Part shown: positions 29,796 to 38,084 of the stretch, piece by piece
How positions within the stretch are numbered: position 1 is the stretch's first letter
How the letters are laid out: each line of letters begins with the position of its first letter
Origin: Roseovarius nitratireducens
Lineage (GTDB): Bacteria; Pseudomonadota; Alphaproteobacteria; Rhodobacterales; Rhodobacteraceae
Assembly (NCBI RefSeq): GCF_002925845.1
Contig: NZ_PDNI01000074.1
Span: forward strand, 1-64,000
Reading direction: 5' to 3'
Length of the DNA stretch: 64,000 nucleotides
Position numbers and translations under genes: made by a program
Notes under the pieces: model-generated
Seen by the model: only the letters and a program-made list of their open reading frames with translations
What the model was told of the DNA's origin: nothing
Databases searched by the model: none

Positions 29796-30296
29796 ATGAA
29801 TATCACCAGACGTTTCACCCTTCTCGCCGGTGCCGCCGCGCTTGCAGGATGCGCCGGGCCATCGAAGTTTCGCACCTATCGCGGCCCCGAGGTCACCCGC
29901 GTCATCGTCGACAAGGGCGCGCGCGAAATGTTCCTTTTGCATCAAGGCAGTACGCTGAAACGCTACAAGATCGACCTGGGCTTTGCGCCCGACGGTCACA
30001 AGCAGTTCGAGGGCGACGGCAAGACGCCGGAGGGCGATTATCTCATCGACCGGCGCAACCCCGACAGCGCCTATCACCTCTCGCTCGGCATCTCCTATCC
30101 CAACGAGGCGGACATCGCCTATGCCCGTGAGCTCGGCAAGTCCCCGGGGGGCGACATCTTCATTCACGGCGAGGCGACGACGTTCGCATTTCTCAAGTCG
30201 GATTGGACCGCAGGCTGCATCTCGGTCAAGAATCGCGAGATAGAGGATATCTACGCCATGGTCCGCAACGGCACGCCGATCACCCTATATGGATGA
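29796..30296 (+). CDS. L,D-transpeptidase family lipoprotein (YkuD domain)
   Basis: A 166-residue envelope protein. The N-terminus NITRRFTLLAGAAALAGC has a lipobox with Cys19, so it is likely a lipoprotein. The YkuD catalytic block reads HGEATTFAF...GCISV with the nucleophilic Cys before Ile. Such enzymes make 3-3 peptidoglycan cross-links or attach proteins. Start ATG 29796; GTG 29784 in frame is possible. Its stop abuts the convergent CAP gene. Confidence 0.9.
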   Translation: MNITRRFTLLAGAAALAGCAGPSKFRTYRGPEVTRVIVDKGAREMFLLHQGSTLKRYKIDLGFAPDGHKQFEGDGKTPEGDYLIDRRNPDSAYHLSLGISYPNEADIAYARELGKSPGGDIFIHGEATTFAFLKSDWTAGCISVKNREIEDIYAMVRNGTPITLYG

Positions 30297-30812
30297 TCAG
30301 GCCCCTAGTGTCAGCGTCCACCACAGCTTGCCGCCCCGATCCTGGTGCCAGGCAAAGCCCATTCGGCGTGCCTCGGGCGAAAGTATGACGCGGCGCGTGA
30401 CATCGTCCTCCATCCAGGCGGCGAGGGTTTGGAGCTCGCTCTCGTAGGTCTCCGAGATCGTCTCGCCGATGAATTCTCCCTGGTAGCCGACGCGCTTTAC
30501 CCGGTCGAGCGGTGAAGAGCCGTCGGAGCCGAAATGCCACGGGCGCTCCTGCACCGACATGTCGCGGGAATGGGTCGCGGCGGCGGCGGTCAGCTTGTCA
30601 TCGAGAACGAGCGGGCTGACACCGGCGGCCTCGCGCAGGGAATTGACCGCATCCAGCATCCGGAACCGGATCTCGCGGGTATCGCCCAGCGATATCCGGT
30701 AGACCCGCGGCAGCGGCTTGCCGTCGGGCCCCATCTGAGGTGGCGACGGCGGCGCAGCGCAGGCCGACAGCGCCAGAACGGAGACCATAAGAAGAGCGAA
30801 TACGCGTATCAT
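30297..30812 (-). CDS. CAP/SCP-domain lipoprotein
   Basis: A 171-residue secreted protein. The signal MIRVFALLMVSVLALSAC places a lipobox Cys at 18. The rest resembles the CAP (SCP/PR1) fold of bacterial YkwD-like proteins: LREAAGVSPLVLDDKLTAAA then THSRDM, WHFGSDG and the late MGFAWHQDRGGKLWWT. Function of bacterial CAP proteins is poorly known. It is flanked by two L,D-transpeptidase genes, which points to an envelope role. Confidence 0.82.
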   Translation of the reverse strand: MIRVFALLMVSVLALSACAAPPSPPQMGPDGKPLPRVYRISLGDTREIRFRMLDAVNSLREAAGVSPLVLDDKLTAAAATHSRDMSVQERPWHFGSDGSSPLDRVKRVGYQGEFIGETISETYESELQTLAAWMEDDVTRRVILSPEARRMGFAWHQDRGGKLWWTLTLGA

Positions 30813-30981
30813 GTTGCTGTGCCACCCGAGCCTGTTACGAAAACCTGCTTTAGCCCGCCCTGCACGATTTTTCAAACCGGCATGAGCCTGATATAGCATC
30901 TTCGCGCTTGTTTGATTTGCGACTGCGTCCTGAAAGCCATATATTATGCGCCAAGGTGACAAGGCAGGTGGAGTGAAAACG

Positions 30982-31584
30982 ATGTCGTCATACATCCCGG
31001 AAAAGATGAAGCGGCGCGCATTTCTCGCCGGCAGCGCGGCAATGATCGGCGCGCCCGCGCTGGCCCAGAATGTCGATGGTGATGGTACGGTCGAAATTGA
31101 GAGCGAGGTCACAGAGTCGGTACGGCGCAACATCTCGGCGTTCCGCATGCTCGACTGGAAGCCTTATTTCTCTAACCTCCGGAATGGCGCGATCTTGTGC
31201 GACACCGATTCGCGGGCGGTGCATTACTGGGACGAGGACGGCGAGACTTACAAGCTTTACCCGTCCTCCGTGCCGCTGACGGACGAGTTGACCCGTCGAG
31301 GACGCACACGAGTTGTGCGCAAGGTCGTAGGGCCGAGTTGGCGGCCCACGCCGTCGATGCTCAAGCGTAACCCCGACTGGCCCGCCTACGTTCCGCCGGG
31401 GCCCGACAACCCGCTGGGTACCCACGCGCTCTATCTGAGCTGGACCTACTACCGAATCCACGGCACGCATGACACGCGCAAGATTGGGCGGCGATCATCG
31501 AACGGGTGCATCGGGCTTTATAACGAGCACATCCAGGAGCTGTTCGCGCTCACCAAGGTCGGCACGCAGGTGTTGCTTATTTGA
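30982..31584 (+). CDS. Exported L,D-transpeptidase (YkuD domain), probable Tat substrate
   Basis: A 200-residue protein. The N-terminus has KRRAFLAGSAAMIGAPALAQ, a twin-arginine-like signal with RR at 11-12 and a cleavage site after AQ. The YkuD active site is YRIHGTHDTRKIG...SSNGCIGL with the catalytic Cys. Start ATG 30982 has AGGTGGAG eight bases upstream; ATG 30946 upstream and ATG 31006 downstream are alternatives. Paralogue of the gene at 29796 but with a different export signal. Confidence 0.9.
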   Translation: MSSYIPEKMKRRAFLAGSAAMIGAPALAQNVDGDGTVEIESEVTESVRRNISAFRMLDWKPYFSNLRNGAILCDTDSRAVHYWDEDGETYKLYPSSVPLTDELTRRGRTRVVRKVVGPSWRPTPSMLKRNPDWPAYVPPGPDNPLGTHALYLSWTYYRIHGTHDTRKIGRRSSNGCIGLYNEHIQELFALTKVGTQVLLI

Positions 31585-31679
31585 CAAAATCGCGGCGGCA
31601 AATGTGCATCAAGTGGCAAGTTGAGTTTGCATTCTTCACGATTTGCTGATTAGAAAAAGTTACGAGGTAAGTCTTGGGC

Positions 31680-31706
31680 GCTTGGTCGTTTCTGTGATGA
31701 CCAAGC
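31680..31706 (+). promoter_or_regulatory. Leader hairpin before the small protein gene
   Basis: GCTTGGTC and GACCAAGC form a perfect 8-bp stem with an 11-base loop, ending ten bases before the GGAGGA ribosome site of the next gene. It may protect or tune the mRNA. Confidence 0.4.
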
Positions 31707-31725
31707 CCGCATCTGGAGGATTATG

Positions 31726-31914
31726 ATGAAAAAACTCGTTCTCGCTGCTGCCTTTTCCGCCGCTGCATCCACAGGTTTCGCTGGAAACCTGGAAGAGCCT
31801 GTGGTCGAGGCTCCGGTCATCGTCGAAGAAACCAACGCCAGCTCGTCTGCTGCCGCTGTTTGGGTGCCGCTGGTGCTTCTGGCAATCGTCGCCGCGGTTG
31901 TCATCGCCGACTGA
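31726..31914 (+). CDS. Small secreted or membrane protein
   Basis: A 62-residue protein. Residues 1-20 (MKKLVLAAAFSAAASTGFAG) form a signal peptide, then an acidic stretch (EEPVVEAPVIVEE), a short Ser/Ala linker and a hydrophobic segment (VWVPLVLLAIVAAVVIA) predicted to span the inner membrane, ending in Asp. I prefer the second of two ATGs because GGAGG is then six bases upstream. It has its own hairpin leader and a strong terminator, so it is probably well expressed. No function is known to me; similar proteins occur in Rhodobacteraceae. Confidence 0.82.
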   Translation: MKKLVLAAAFSAAASTGFAGNLEEPVVEAPVIVEETNASSSAAAVWVPLVLLAIVAAVVIAD

Positions 31915-31935
31915 TCCGGTCTTTCGTAACAAGAG

Positions 31936-31965
31936 AAAAGGCAGCGCTTCGGTGCTGCCTTTTTT
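31936..31965 (+). terminator. Intrinsic terminator with UUCG tetraloop
   Basis: A 12-bp stem (31936-31947 with 52-63 of the same block, one G-U pair) closed by a C(UUCG)G tetraloop and followed by a T-run to 31965. It ends the small-protein transcript, and its A-rich other side could also serve the convergent hemH. Confidence 0.92.
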
Positions 31966-31990
31966 CATGTCCGCATTCCGCCAGTGACGT

Positions 31991-33055
31991 TCAATCGAGC
32001 CAACCGGCGAGATTCTTTTCCACGATGGCCGACAGGGCCGTTATATGCGCCTCGTCATCGTTGAGGCACGGGATATAGGTGAATTCCTCGCCGCCCGCCT
32101 CCTCGAAGCTTTCGCGGATTTCCTCGTTGATCTCTTCCAGCGTCTCGATGCAATCGGCGGAAAAGGCAGGAGCCATTACCGCGATGCGCTTCTTGCCGTC
32201 CTCGCGCGCGAGGCGGGCAACCTCGTTCACCGTGTAGGGTTTGAGCCATTCCTCCGGGCCAAAGACCGACTGGAACGTGGTCGTGATTTCCGTCTGCTCC
32301 CAGCCGAGACGCTCGCGCAAGAGCCGCGTCGTCTTCTGGCACTGGCAGTGATACGGGTCTCCCTGCATCAGGTATCGCTTGGGCATCCCGTGATAGGACA
32401 CAACCAGAATCTCCGGCCGCGTCTCCGCCACTGCATAGGCGCGCTCCACCGACTGCGCGAGCGCCTCGATATAGAGGGGATGCTCGAAATACGGCTCGAC
32501 CACCCGCGCCACCGGCTGCCATGTTTCCCGCATCAGCGCGCGGAAGAATTGATCGTTGGCCGTGGCCGAGGTGGCGCCCGCGTAATGCGGATAGAGCGGG
32601 AAGAACAGGATGCGGGTGCAACCCGCCTCGGTCAGCGCGCGCACCTTGGATTTCGTGGACGGGCTGCCATAGCGCATGCAGAAATCGACCATCACGTCGT
32701 CGCCATACCGCGTCTTCATTGCATGCGCGAGCTTCTCGGTCTGATCGCGCGTGATGGTCATCAGTGGGCTCTCGCCCTTCTCCTCGTTCCAGATCGACTT
32801 GTAGGCGGCGCCCGAGGTGAAGGGTCGCTTGCTGAGGATGACAAGCTGCAACAGCGGCTGCCATTTCCACGGCGCGTAGTCGATCACACGGCGATCCGAA
32901 AGAAACTCGTTGAGATAGCGGCGCATCGGCCAATAGCTGTAGTGATCCGGCGTGCCGAGATTGGCCAGGAGAATGCCGGTCTTGGCGCGTGGCACCTTGG
33001 GGTGGTCGGCGGGGGCGTGGCTGGGTCGCGTCGCGTCGCGGTTGGCATCGAGCAT
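31991..33055 (-). CDS. hemH: Ferrochelatase
   Basis: A 354-residue enzyme inserting iron into protoporphyrin IX, the last step of heme synthesis. Family blocks are GILLANLGTPD, the active-site region VSYHGMPKRY with the conserved His, and MAPAFSADCIETLEEI. The ATG at 33055 is chosen with AAGGA about eleven bases upstream; GTG 33076 would add seven residues. Probably cytoplasmic or membrane-associated. The UUCG terminator lies beyond its 3' end. Confidence 0.96.
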   Translation of the reverse strand: MLDANRDATRPSHAPADHPKVPRAKTGILLANLGTPDHYSYWPMRRYLNEFLSDRRVIDYAPWKWQPLLQLVILSKRPFTSGAAYKSIWNEEKGESPLMTITRDQTEKLAHAMKTRYGDDVMVDFCMRYGSPSTKSKVRALTEAGCTRILFFPLYPHYAGATSATANDQFFRALMRETWQPVARVVEPYFEHPLYIEALAQSVERAYAVAETRPEILVVSYHGMPKRYLMQGDPYHCQCQKTTRLLRERLGWEQTEITTTFQSVFGPEEWLKPYTVNEVARLAREDGKKRIAVMAPAFSADCIETLEEINEEIRESFEEAGGEEFTYIPCLNDDEAHITALSAIVEKNLAGWLD

Positions 33056-33111
33056 GGCGCAGAGGTTCCTTTGCACGGATCACCGCTGACATAATGGTTA
33101 CGCGAGCGAGG

Positions 33112-33930
33112 TCAATCTTCGAGGGGATTTTCCCGTGTTTCCAGCGCATCCGCCAGCCGCGCGGCGGCCGACCCGGGGCGCAGCGGCTGCGGCTGGCTCG
33201 GGTCCGGGGCCCAGCCGGTCAGAAAGACCATCTCGGCGCTGGCGCGGACCCCGCCCTCGGGATGGGCGAAGTCCCGCGCGTAGATGTCGCGAGCCCGTGC
33301 CAGTACGTCGCGCCGCAGCGCGCCACGCGGGCGCGCGTCCATCGCGTTGGTCTCGCCCATGGCGCGCAGCTCGCGCATGAGCGCGAGCGCGTCCGCATAG
33401 CGCAGGTCGAGCGGCAGCCTGTCGGCCACCGGCAGCGCGAACCCGGCGCGCTGCAACAACGCGCCGAGATCGCGGATATCCCCCATCGGCAGGACGCGCG
33501 GCGACAGCCCCCCGGTCACGTCCGCCTCGGCCTGCGCAAGCGCGGCGCGCAATTCCTGCAGGCTGCCCCCGCCGAACAGCACCGCGAGCATGAGCCCGTC
33601 CGGGCAGAGCGCGCGGCGCGCCTGCACGAGTTGACCCACCGGGTCGTCCGCCCAGTGCAGGCACAACGCATGGATCACCAGATCATGCGCCCCGGGCCGC
33701 AGTGTCAGCGTCTCGTCATCCGCGACCACGGTCGCATCGGGATGCCGCGCCCGCCAGAAATCCGGAAAACCGGTGATGAGGGCCGGAGCCGTAAAGGATC
33801 TGTTAACCATCCGCAGCCGATCCTCGATCTCCTCGGCGGCAAGCTCGTGCAGGAATGTCTCGGGTGCACGCAGCGCACGGGCGCGCTGGCGCAAGAGGGC
33901 GGGGCGGTCGGTCAGCTTGGCTTGGCTCAT
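33112..33930 (-). CDS. NDUFAF5-like methyltransferase-fold protein with degenerate SAM site
   Basis: A 272-residue protein related to NDUFAF5, the complex I assembly factor. The middle matches well (DLVIHALCLHWADDP, ALCPDGLMLAVLFGGG, ELRAALAQAEADVTGGLSPRV, RELRAMGETNA). However, where motif I (DLGCGxG type) should be, between residues about 45 and 65, it reads NRSFTAPALITGFPDFWRA, with no glycine-rich loop. SAM binding may be lost or unusual. ATG 33930. Divergent from comF. Confidence 0.8.
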   Translation of the reverse strand: MSQAKLTDRPALLRQRARALRAPETFLHELAAEEIEDRLRMVNRSFTAPALITGFPDFWRARHPDATVVADDETLTLRPGAHDLVIHALCLHWADDPVGQLVQARRALCPDGLMLAVLFGGGSLQELRAALAQAEADVTGGLSPRVLPMGDIRDLGALLQRAGFALPVADRLPLDLRYADALALMRELRAMGETNAMDARPRGALRRDVLARARDIYARDFAHPEGGVRASAEMVFLTGWAPDPSQPQPLRPGSAAARLADALETRENPLED

Positions 33931-33944
33931 GGGGGGAAAATAGA

Positions 33945-34676
33945 ATGGCGCACCCGGCTTTACAAATGGCAGTTCGTCTCGTCTATCCGCCGCGCTGCAC
34001 GTTGTGCGGCGTGGCGGTGGATGATGCGTTTGGCCTGTGCGGGGCGTGCTGGCGTGACACGCCGTTCATCACTGGGCTGGTATGCGACCTGTGCGGTGCG
34101 CCGCTGCCCGGCGATGCGGGCGTGGATACGGAGCACTGCGACGATTGCCTTGTCAGCGCGCGGCCCTGGACGCGCGGGCGGGCGGCGCTGCGCTATGACG
34201 CGAACGGGCGGCGTCTGACGCTGGCGCTCAAGCATGGCGACCGGCACGACGTGGCCCATCCCGCTGGCAAATGGCTCGCGCGGAGCGCGCAGCCGATGCT
34301 CTTGCCCGGCATGGTGATCGCGCCGGTGCCGCTGCATTGGACACGGTTGCTCACGCGGCGATTCAACCAGTCGGCGCTGCTGTCGCATGCGCTTGCGCGG
34401 GAAACCGGGCTGACAAATGTGCCCGATCTCTTGTTCCGGCAGCGGCGGACGCGGAGCCTCAAGGGGCTCGACCGGGCCGCACGCCACGCGACGCTCGACG
34501 GCGCGATCCGCCCCAACCCGCGCCATGCCGATGCGATGCGCGGCGCGCGCGTGCTTCTGGTGGATGACGTGATGACATCGGGGGCAACCTTCTCGGCGGC
34601 GGCACAGGCGTGTTTCGCGGCCGGGGCGGATGACGTGTGCATTCTCGCACTGGCGCGCGCTGTCAGGGATGCCTAA
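33945..34676 (+). CDS. comF: ComF-family phosphoribosyltransferase
   Basis: A 243-residue protein. Two N-terminal zinc fingers use Cys18/21/32/35 and Cys47/50/65/68. The C-terminal phosphoribosyltransferase fold ends with the PRPP motif VLLVDDVMTSGAT. ComF proteins assist DNA uptake in competent bacteria, although many hosts are not competent. ATG 33945 follows GGGGGGA. Upstream of grxC by 39 bases. Confidence 0.92.
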   Translation: MAHPALQMAVRLVYPPRCTLCGVAVDDAFGLCGACWRDTPFITGLVCDLCGAPLPGDAGVDTEHCDDCLVSARPWTRGRAALRYDANGRRLTLALKHGDRHDVAHPAGKWLARSAQPMLLPGMVIAPVPLHWTRLLTRRFNQSALLSHALARETGLTNVPDLLFRQRRTRSLKGLDRAARHATLDGAIRPNPRHADAMRGARVLLVDDVMTSGATFSAAAQACFAAGADDVCILALARAVRDA

Positions 34677-34715
34677 GTTCCTGTCAGAACAGGACAGGAC
34701 GACACAGGACGACAC

Positions 34716-34973
34716 ATGCCCCAGATCGAGATATACACCTCACCGCTTTGTGGCTTCTGCCATGCTGCCAAGCGGCTCCTGAAACAGAAGGGAGCCGCCT
34801 TCTCAGAAATCAACGTGCTTGCACAACCCAAGCGCAAGGCCGAGATGATGGGCCGCGCGAGCGGTCGCCACACTGTGCCGCAAATCTTTATTGGCGAGAC
34901 CCATGTCGGCGGCTGCGATGAGCTTTATGCGCTCGATCGTGCGGGCAAGCTCGACACGCTTTTGCAGGGGTGA
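34716..34973 (+). CDS. grxC: Glutaredoxin 3
   Basis: An 85-residue glutathione-dependent thiol oxidoreductase with the dithiol active site Cys12-Gly-Phe-Cys15 (the usual form is CPYC), TVPQIFIG with the cis-proline, and the GGCDEL glutathione-binding end. Length is normal. Three bases before the nitrilase-family gene. Confidence 0.95.
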   Translation: MPQIEIYTSPLCGFCHAAKRLLKQKGAAFSEINVLAQPKRKAEMMGRASGRHTVPQIFIGETHVGGCDELYALDRAGKLDTLLQG

Positions 34974-34976
34974 GCC

Positions 34977-35807
34977 ATGCGCGCCGCGCTTCTACAACTC
35001 ACGTCGAGCGATGATCCCGTTGATAACCTCGCCGTGGTGCGTGCGTGGATGGAGGACGCGGCGGCGGACGGGGCAGAGATCATTCTGACGCCGGAGGTGA
35101 CGAATTGCATCTCGACCAGCCGCACCCATCAACGGGCGGTCCTGAACCACGAATCGGACGACCCCACGCTGGCCACGCTGCGCGCAGAGGCGGAACGGCT
35201 CGGGGTCTGGCTGCTCATCGGCTCTCTCGCGCTCAAGACCGATGATCCCGACGGGCGCTTTGCCAACCGGTCTTTCCTCATCGGGGACGATGGCGCGATC
35301 CGCGCACGTTATGACAAGATTCATATGTTCGACGTGGATGTGAGCCCCGAGGAGACGTATCGCGAATCCGACGGCTTTCGCCCCGGCACCCGCGCGGTGC
35401 TGTCTGACACGCCCTGGGGCAAGATGGGGTTGAGCATCTGTTACGACGTGCGGTTTCCCCACCTCTATCGCGGGTTGGCGCAGGCGGGGGCCGAGATCCT
35501 GACCGTCCCGGCGGCGTTTTCCCATGTAACCGGCGCCGCCCATTGGCAAAGTCTGCTGCGTGCGCGTGCCATCGAGACCGGGTGTTTCGTGCTCGCGCCC
35601 GCGCAGACCGGCACCCACACGGCCAGCCGGGGGCAGGCGCGGCGCACTCACGGGCACAGTCTTGTGATCGGTCCGTGGGGCGAGGTGATCGCCGATGGTG
35701 GCACCGAGGCGGGGATCATCACGGTTGATCTCGACCTCTCGGAGGTGGCACAAGCTCGCAGGCGCGTGCCGTCGCTGCGCCATGACCGGGATTTCGATGG
35801 CCCCTGA
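34977..35807 (+). CDS. Carbon-nitrogen hydrolase (nitrilase superfamily)
   Basis: A 276-residue hydrolase with the full Glu-Lys-Cys triad: Glu40 (ILTPEVTN), Lys114 (RYDKIHMFD) and Cys155 (SICYDVRFP). It most resembles the Nit1/NitFhit-type deaminated-glutathione amidase group, which would suit its place next to glutaredoxin, but the substrate is inferred. The marR gene begins immediately after its stop. Confidence 0.9.
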   Translation: MRAALLQLTSSDDPVDNLAVVRAWMEDAAADGAEIILTPEVTNCISTSRTHQRAVLNHESDDPTLATLRAEAERLGVWLLIGSLALKTDDPDGRFANRSFLIGDDGAIRARYDKIHMFDVDVSPEETYRESDGFRPGTRAVLSDTPWGKMGLSICYDVRFPHLYRGLAQAGAEILTVPAAFSHVTGAAHWQSLLRARAIETGCFVLAPAQTGTHTASRGQARRTHGHSLVIGPWGEVIADGGTEAGIITVDLDLSEVAQARRRVPSLRHDRDFDGP

Positions 35808-36248
35808 ATGGAAGAAACGCAGAGCAATTCCCTCGCGGTCGCGCTTTTCAGCGAGATCCTGACGAACGATCAACTGATTCGCTCGCGGCTTAGCCGTGTT
35901 CTGCCCAAGGGAATGGAAATCTCGCATTTCGCGGTGCTCAACCACCTTGCCCGCACCGGCGAAGAGCGGAGCCCGGCGCAACTGGCCAAGAGCTTTCACG
36001 TCACTCGCGGCGCCATGACCAACACGTTGTCCAAGCTAGAGTGGGCGGGGTACGTCCATATCCGCCCCGACTGGGAGGATGCGCGTCGCAAGATGGTCTC
36101 GATCAGCCGCCCCGGGCGCATGGCGCGTGACGCCGCCCTATCGGCCATTACCCCGATGGTGTCGGACCTGATTGCCGATCTTGGTGAGGATCGCGTGCGT
36201 TCGAGCCTGCCGGTACTGCGTGAGTTGCGCGCCAAGCTGGAGGGCTGA
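35808..36248 (+). CDS. MarR-family transcriptional regulator
   Basis: A 146-residue winged-helix regulator. The recognition region is RSPAQLAKSFHVTRGAMTNTLSKLEWAGYVHIRPD with the wing DWEDARRKMVSIS. It begins directly after the nitrilase stop, so the two are co-translated. Targets unknown; autoregulation or control of the comF-grxC-nit genes is possible. Confidence 0.9.
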   Translation: MEETQSNSLAVALFSEILTNDQLIRSRLSRVLPKGMEISHFAVLNHLARTGEERSPAQLAKSFHVTRGAMTNTLSKLEWAGYVHIRPDWEDARRKMVSISRPGRMARDAALSAITPMVSDLIADLGEDRVRSSLPVLRELRAKLEG

Positions 36249-36250
36249 AT

Positions 36251-36278
36251 GCCGGGCCCCGCGACGCGGGGGCCCGGC
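36251..36278. terminator. Strong GC hairpin between marR and secB
   Basis: GCCGGGCCCC and GGGGCCCGGC form a perfect 10-bp stem with an 8-base loop between two convergent genes. There is no T-run, so it may act as an RNA end-stabiliser or Rho-linked barrier rather than a classical terminator. Confidence 0.55.
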
Positions 36279-36287
36279 GTGCGCGGC

Positions 36288-36797
36288 TCAGGCGTCGGAG
36301 GTCTGGGATTGCGCAGCCTGCCTGCGCGCGATTTCCTGCCGGTAAAGCTGTACGAAATCTATGCTTTCGAGGTTGAGCGGCGGGAATCCGCCGTCGCGGG
36401 TCACGTCGCTGACGATGCGGCGCATGAACGGGAACATCTGGCGCGGACACTCGATCAGCAGGTAGGGATGGATTTGGTCGTCGGGCACGCCCTCGATGTG
36501 GAACACGCCGACATACTCCATCTCCATGACGAACAGCACCTCCTCGCTTTCCTTGTTCCGCGAGGTGATGTTAAGCTTGCACGCCACCTCGTACTGATGC
36601 TCGGTGGATCGCTTCTTGGCATCGAGATTGACCGACACCTGCACATCGGGCTGGACCTCGCCGCCGGTGCCCCGCTGTGCAAGTACGTTCTCAAACGAGA
36701 GATCGCGCACGAACTGCGTGAGAATCTGCATCCGCATATGCGGTGCCGTTGCACTGTCGGCTGTCTGTTGGTCGGCGCCGTTATCCTGATCGGCCAT
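36288..36797 (-). CDS. secB: Protein-export chaperone SecB
   Basis: A 169-residue tetrameric chaperone handing unfolded precursors to SecA. Family blocks include YVKDLSFE-like FVRDLSFENV, IEGVPDDQIHPYLLIECPRQMFPF and VTRDGGFPPLNLESIDF. Length fits alphaproteobacterial SecB. ATG 36797. Followed upstream by fxsA in the same direction, 57 bases apart, an order common in this group. Confidence 0.96.
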   Translation of the reverse strand: MADQDNGADQQTADSATAPHMRMQILTQFVRDLSFENVLAQRGTGGEVQPDVQVSVNLDAKKRSTEHQYEVACKLNITSRNKESEEVLFVMEMEYVGVFHIEGVPDDQIHPYLLIECPRQMFPFMRRIVSDVTRDGGFPPLNLESIDFVQLYRQEIARRQAAQSQTSDA

Positions 36798-36854
36798 CGG
36801 TGTCTCCTGGTGAAAATTGGCTGCGGCAGTGCTTAGCAGGCGGTTGTATCGGCC

Positions 36855-37316
36855 TCAATGCCTTGTCCAGCGAGAGGTACCGCGCTCGGCCGGGTCGATG
36901 GTTTCGTAGTCGCCTTCGATGATGTCGGGCCGGGCCGGGGTGCCGCCATCGCCACCGCGCGTGCCGTGAACCACGATCCGCTCGCGTATCCGGGCAAAGA
37001 CGAAGTTGCGCACCGGCGGCAGCAGCAATGCAAAGCCGACCGCATCGGTAAAGAACCCCGGCGTCAGCAGCAGCGCCCCGGCAAACAGTATCATCGCGCC
37101 ATGCACCAGCGGCGCCGACGGATCACCATGTCCGTCAAGCGCGGCGCGCAGCCGGTTCATCTCGGCCAACCCTTGCCTGCGCAAGAGCGCGGTGCCGATC
37201 ACGGCGGTCAGCACCACGACCGCCAGCGTCGGCCACAGACCGATTGCCCCGCCAACTTCGATGAACAGCGCGATCTCGATCAGCGGCACGGCGATGAACG
37301 CAATCAGAAGCCACAT
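36855..37316 (-). CDS. fxsA: FxsA-like membrane protein
   Basis: A 153-residue inner membrane protein with about four hydrophobic segments: residues 2-20, 25-45, and a paired stretch around 70-105 (AMILFAGALLLTPGFFTDAVGFALL), followed by a hydrophilic tail. FxsA in E. coli affects phage F exclusion when overproduced; its normal role is unclear. ATG 37316 is preferred because AAGGGG lies seven bases upstream. Divergent from the timA gene. Confidence 0.9.
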   Translation of the reverse strand: MWLLIAFIAVPLIEIALFIEVGGAIGLWPTLAVVVLTAVIGTALLRRQGLAEMNRLRAALDGHGDPSAPLVHGAMILFAGALLLTPGFFTDAVGFALLLPPVRNFVFARIRERIVVHGTRGGDGGTPARPDIIEGDYETIDPAERGTSRWTRH

Positions 37317-37424
37317 TGGCACACCCCTTCCTTTCAAGAGCCTTGTGGTGGACTTGGCCCCTTGCGTCACCTACATAAGGACGCAAGAGACAGCCTGCCA
37401 TGCCCCGCACGACAAGAGGTGCTC

Positions 37425-38084
37425 ATGAATTCGCCGATCCTGCAATTGCTAGTGCTCGCTGGCATCGCCATTTTTCTCATCCTTCGGCTGAAGAGCGTTC
37501 TCGGCACGCGGGACGGCTTTGAGGGCTCCCCGCGCACCAAACCCGTCGAAAAGGCCGCCGAGAGGCATGGGTTCGAGGTCATCGAAGGTGGCCCTGACCG
37601 TGACATCACCGACAACGTCCCCGAAGATTCCGACGCCGCCGCCGCGCTGGCCGAGATGAAGCGCATCGAACCTGATTTCGGCGTGACCGATTTTCTTCAA
37701 GGCGCGCGCGGTGCCTACGAGATGATTCTCATGGCCTTCGAGCGAGGCACGCTCGACGAGGTAACGCCCTTCCTGTCGCCCGATGTCTACGAAGCCTTTG
37801 CCGAGGTCGTGGACGCGCGCCAGCAACAGGGGCTGACGGTTGAGGCGGAATTCATCGGCACCCGACATATATCCATCGCCGATGCCCGCTTTGACACCGA
37901 CGCCCGCCGCGCCGAAATCGACGTGCACTATGTCGGTGAGCTCATCACCGTGGTGCGCAACGCCAACGGCGAGATTGTCGAGGGCGAGCCGGGGCGTAGC
38001 AAGCGGCAGAAGGACAGTTGGACCTACGAGCGCATCATGGGTGCGGGTGATCCAAACTGGCGGCTCGTCGCAACGGGCGAATGA
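37425..38084 (+). CDS. timA: Tim44-domain protein (TimA-like)
   Basis: A 219-residue protein. One N-terminal membrane anchor (about 7-24: QLLVLAGIAIFLILRLK), a charged linker, and a C-terminal Tim44-like domain from about 85 (GVTDFLQGARGAYEMILMAF) to the end. Bacterial Tim44-like proteins are inner-membrane relatives of the mitochondrial import component. ATGA overlap with mltA. Symbol follows usage in alphaproteobacteria. Confidence 0.87.
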   Translation: MNSPILQLLVLAGIAIFLILRLKSVLGTRDGFEGSPRTKPVEKAAERHGFEVIEGGPDRDITDNVPEDSDAAAALAEMKRIEPDFGVTDFLQGARGAYEMILMAFERGTLDEVTPFLSPDVYEAFAEVVDARQQQGLTVEAEFIGTRHISIADARFDTDARRAEIDVHYVGELITVVRNANGEIVEGEPGRSKRQKDSWTYERIMGAGDPNWRLVATGE

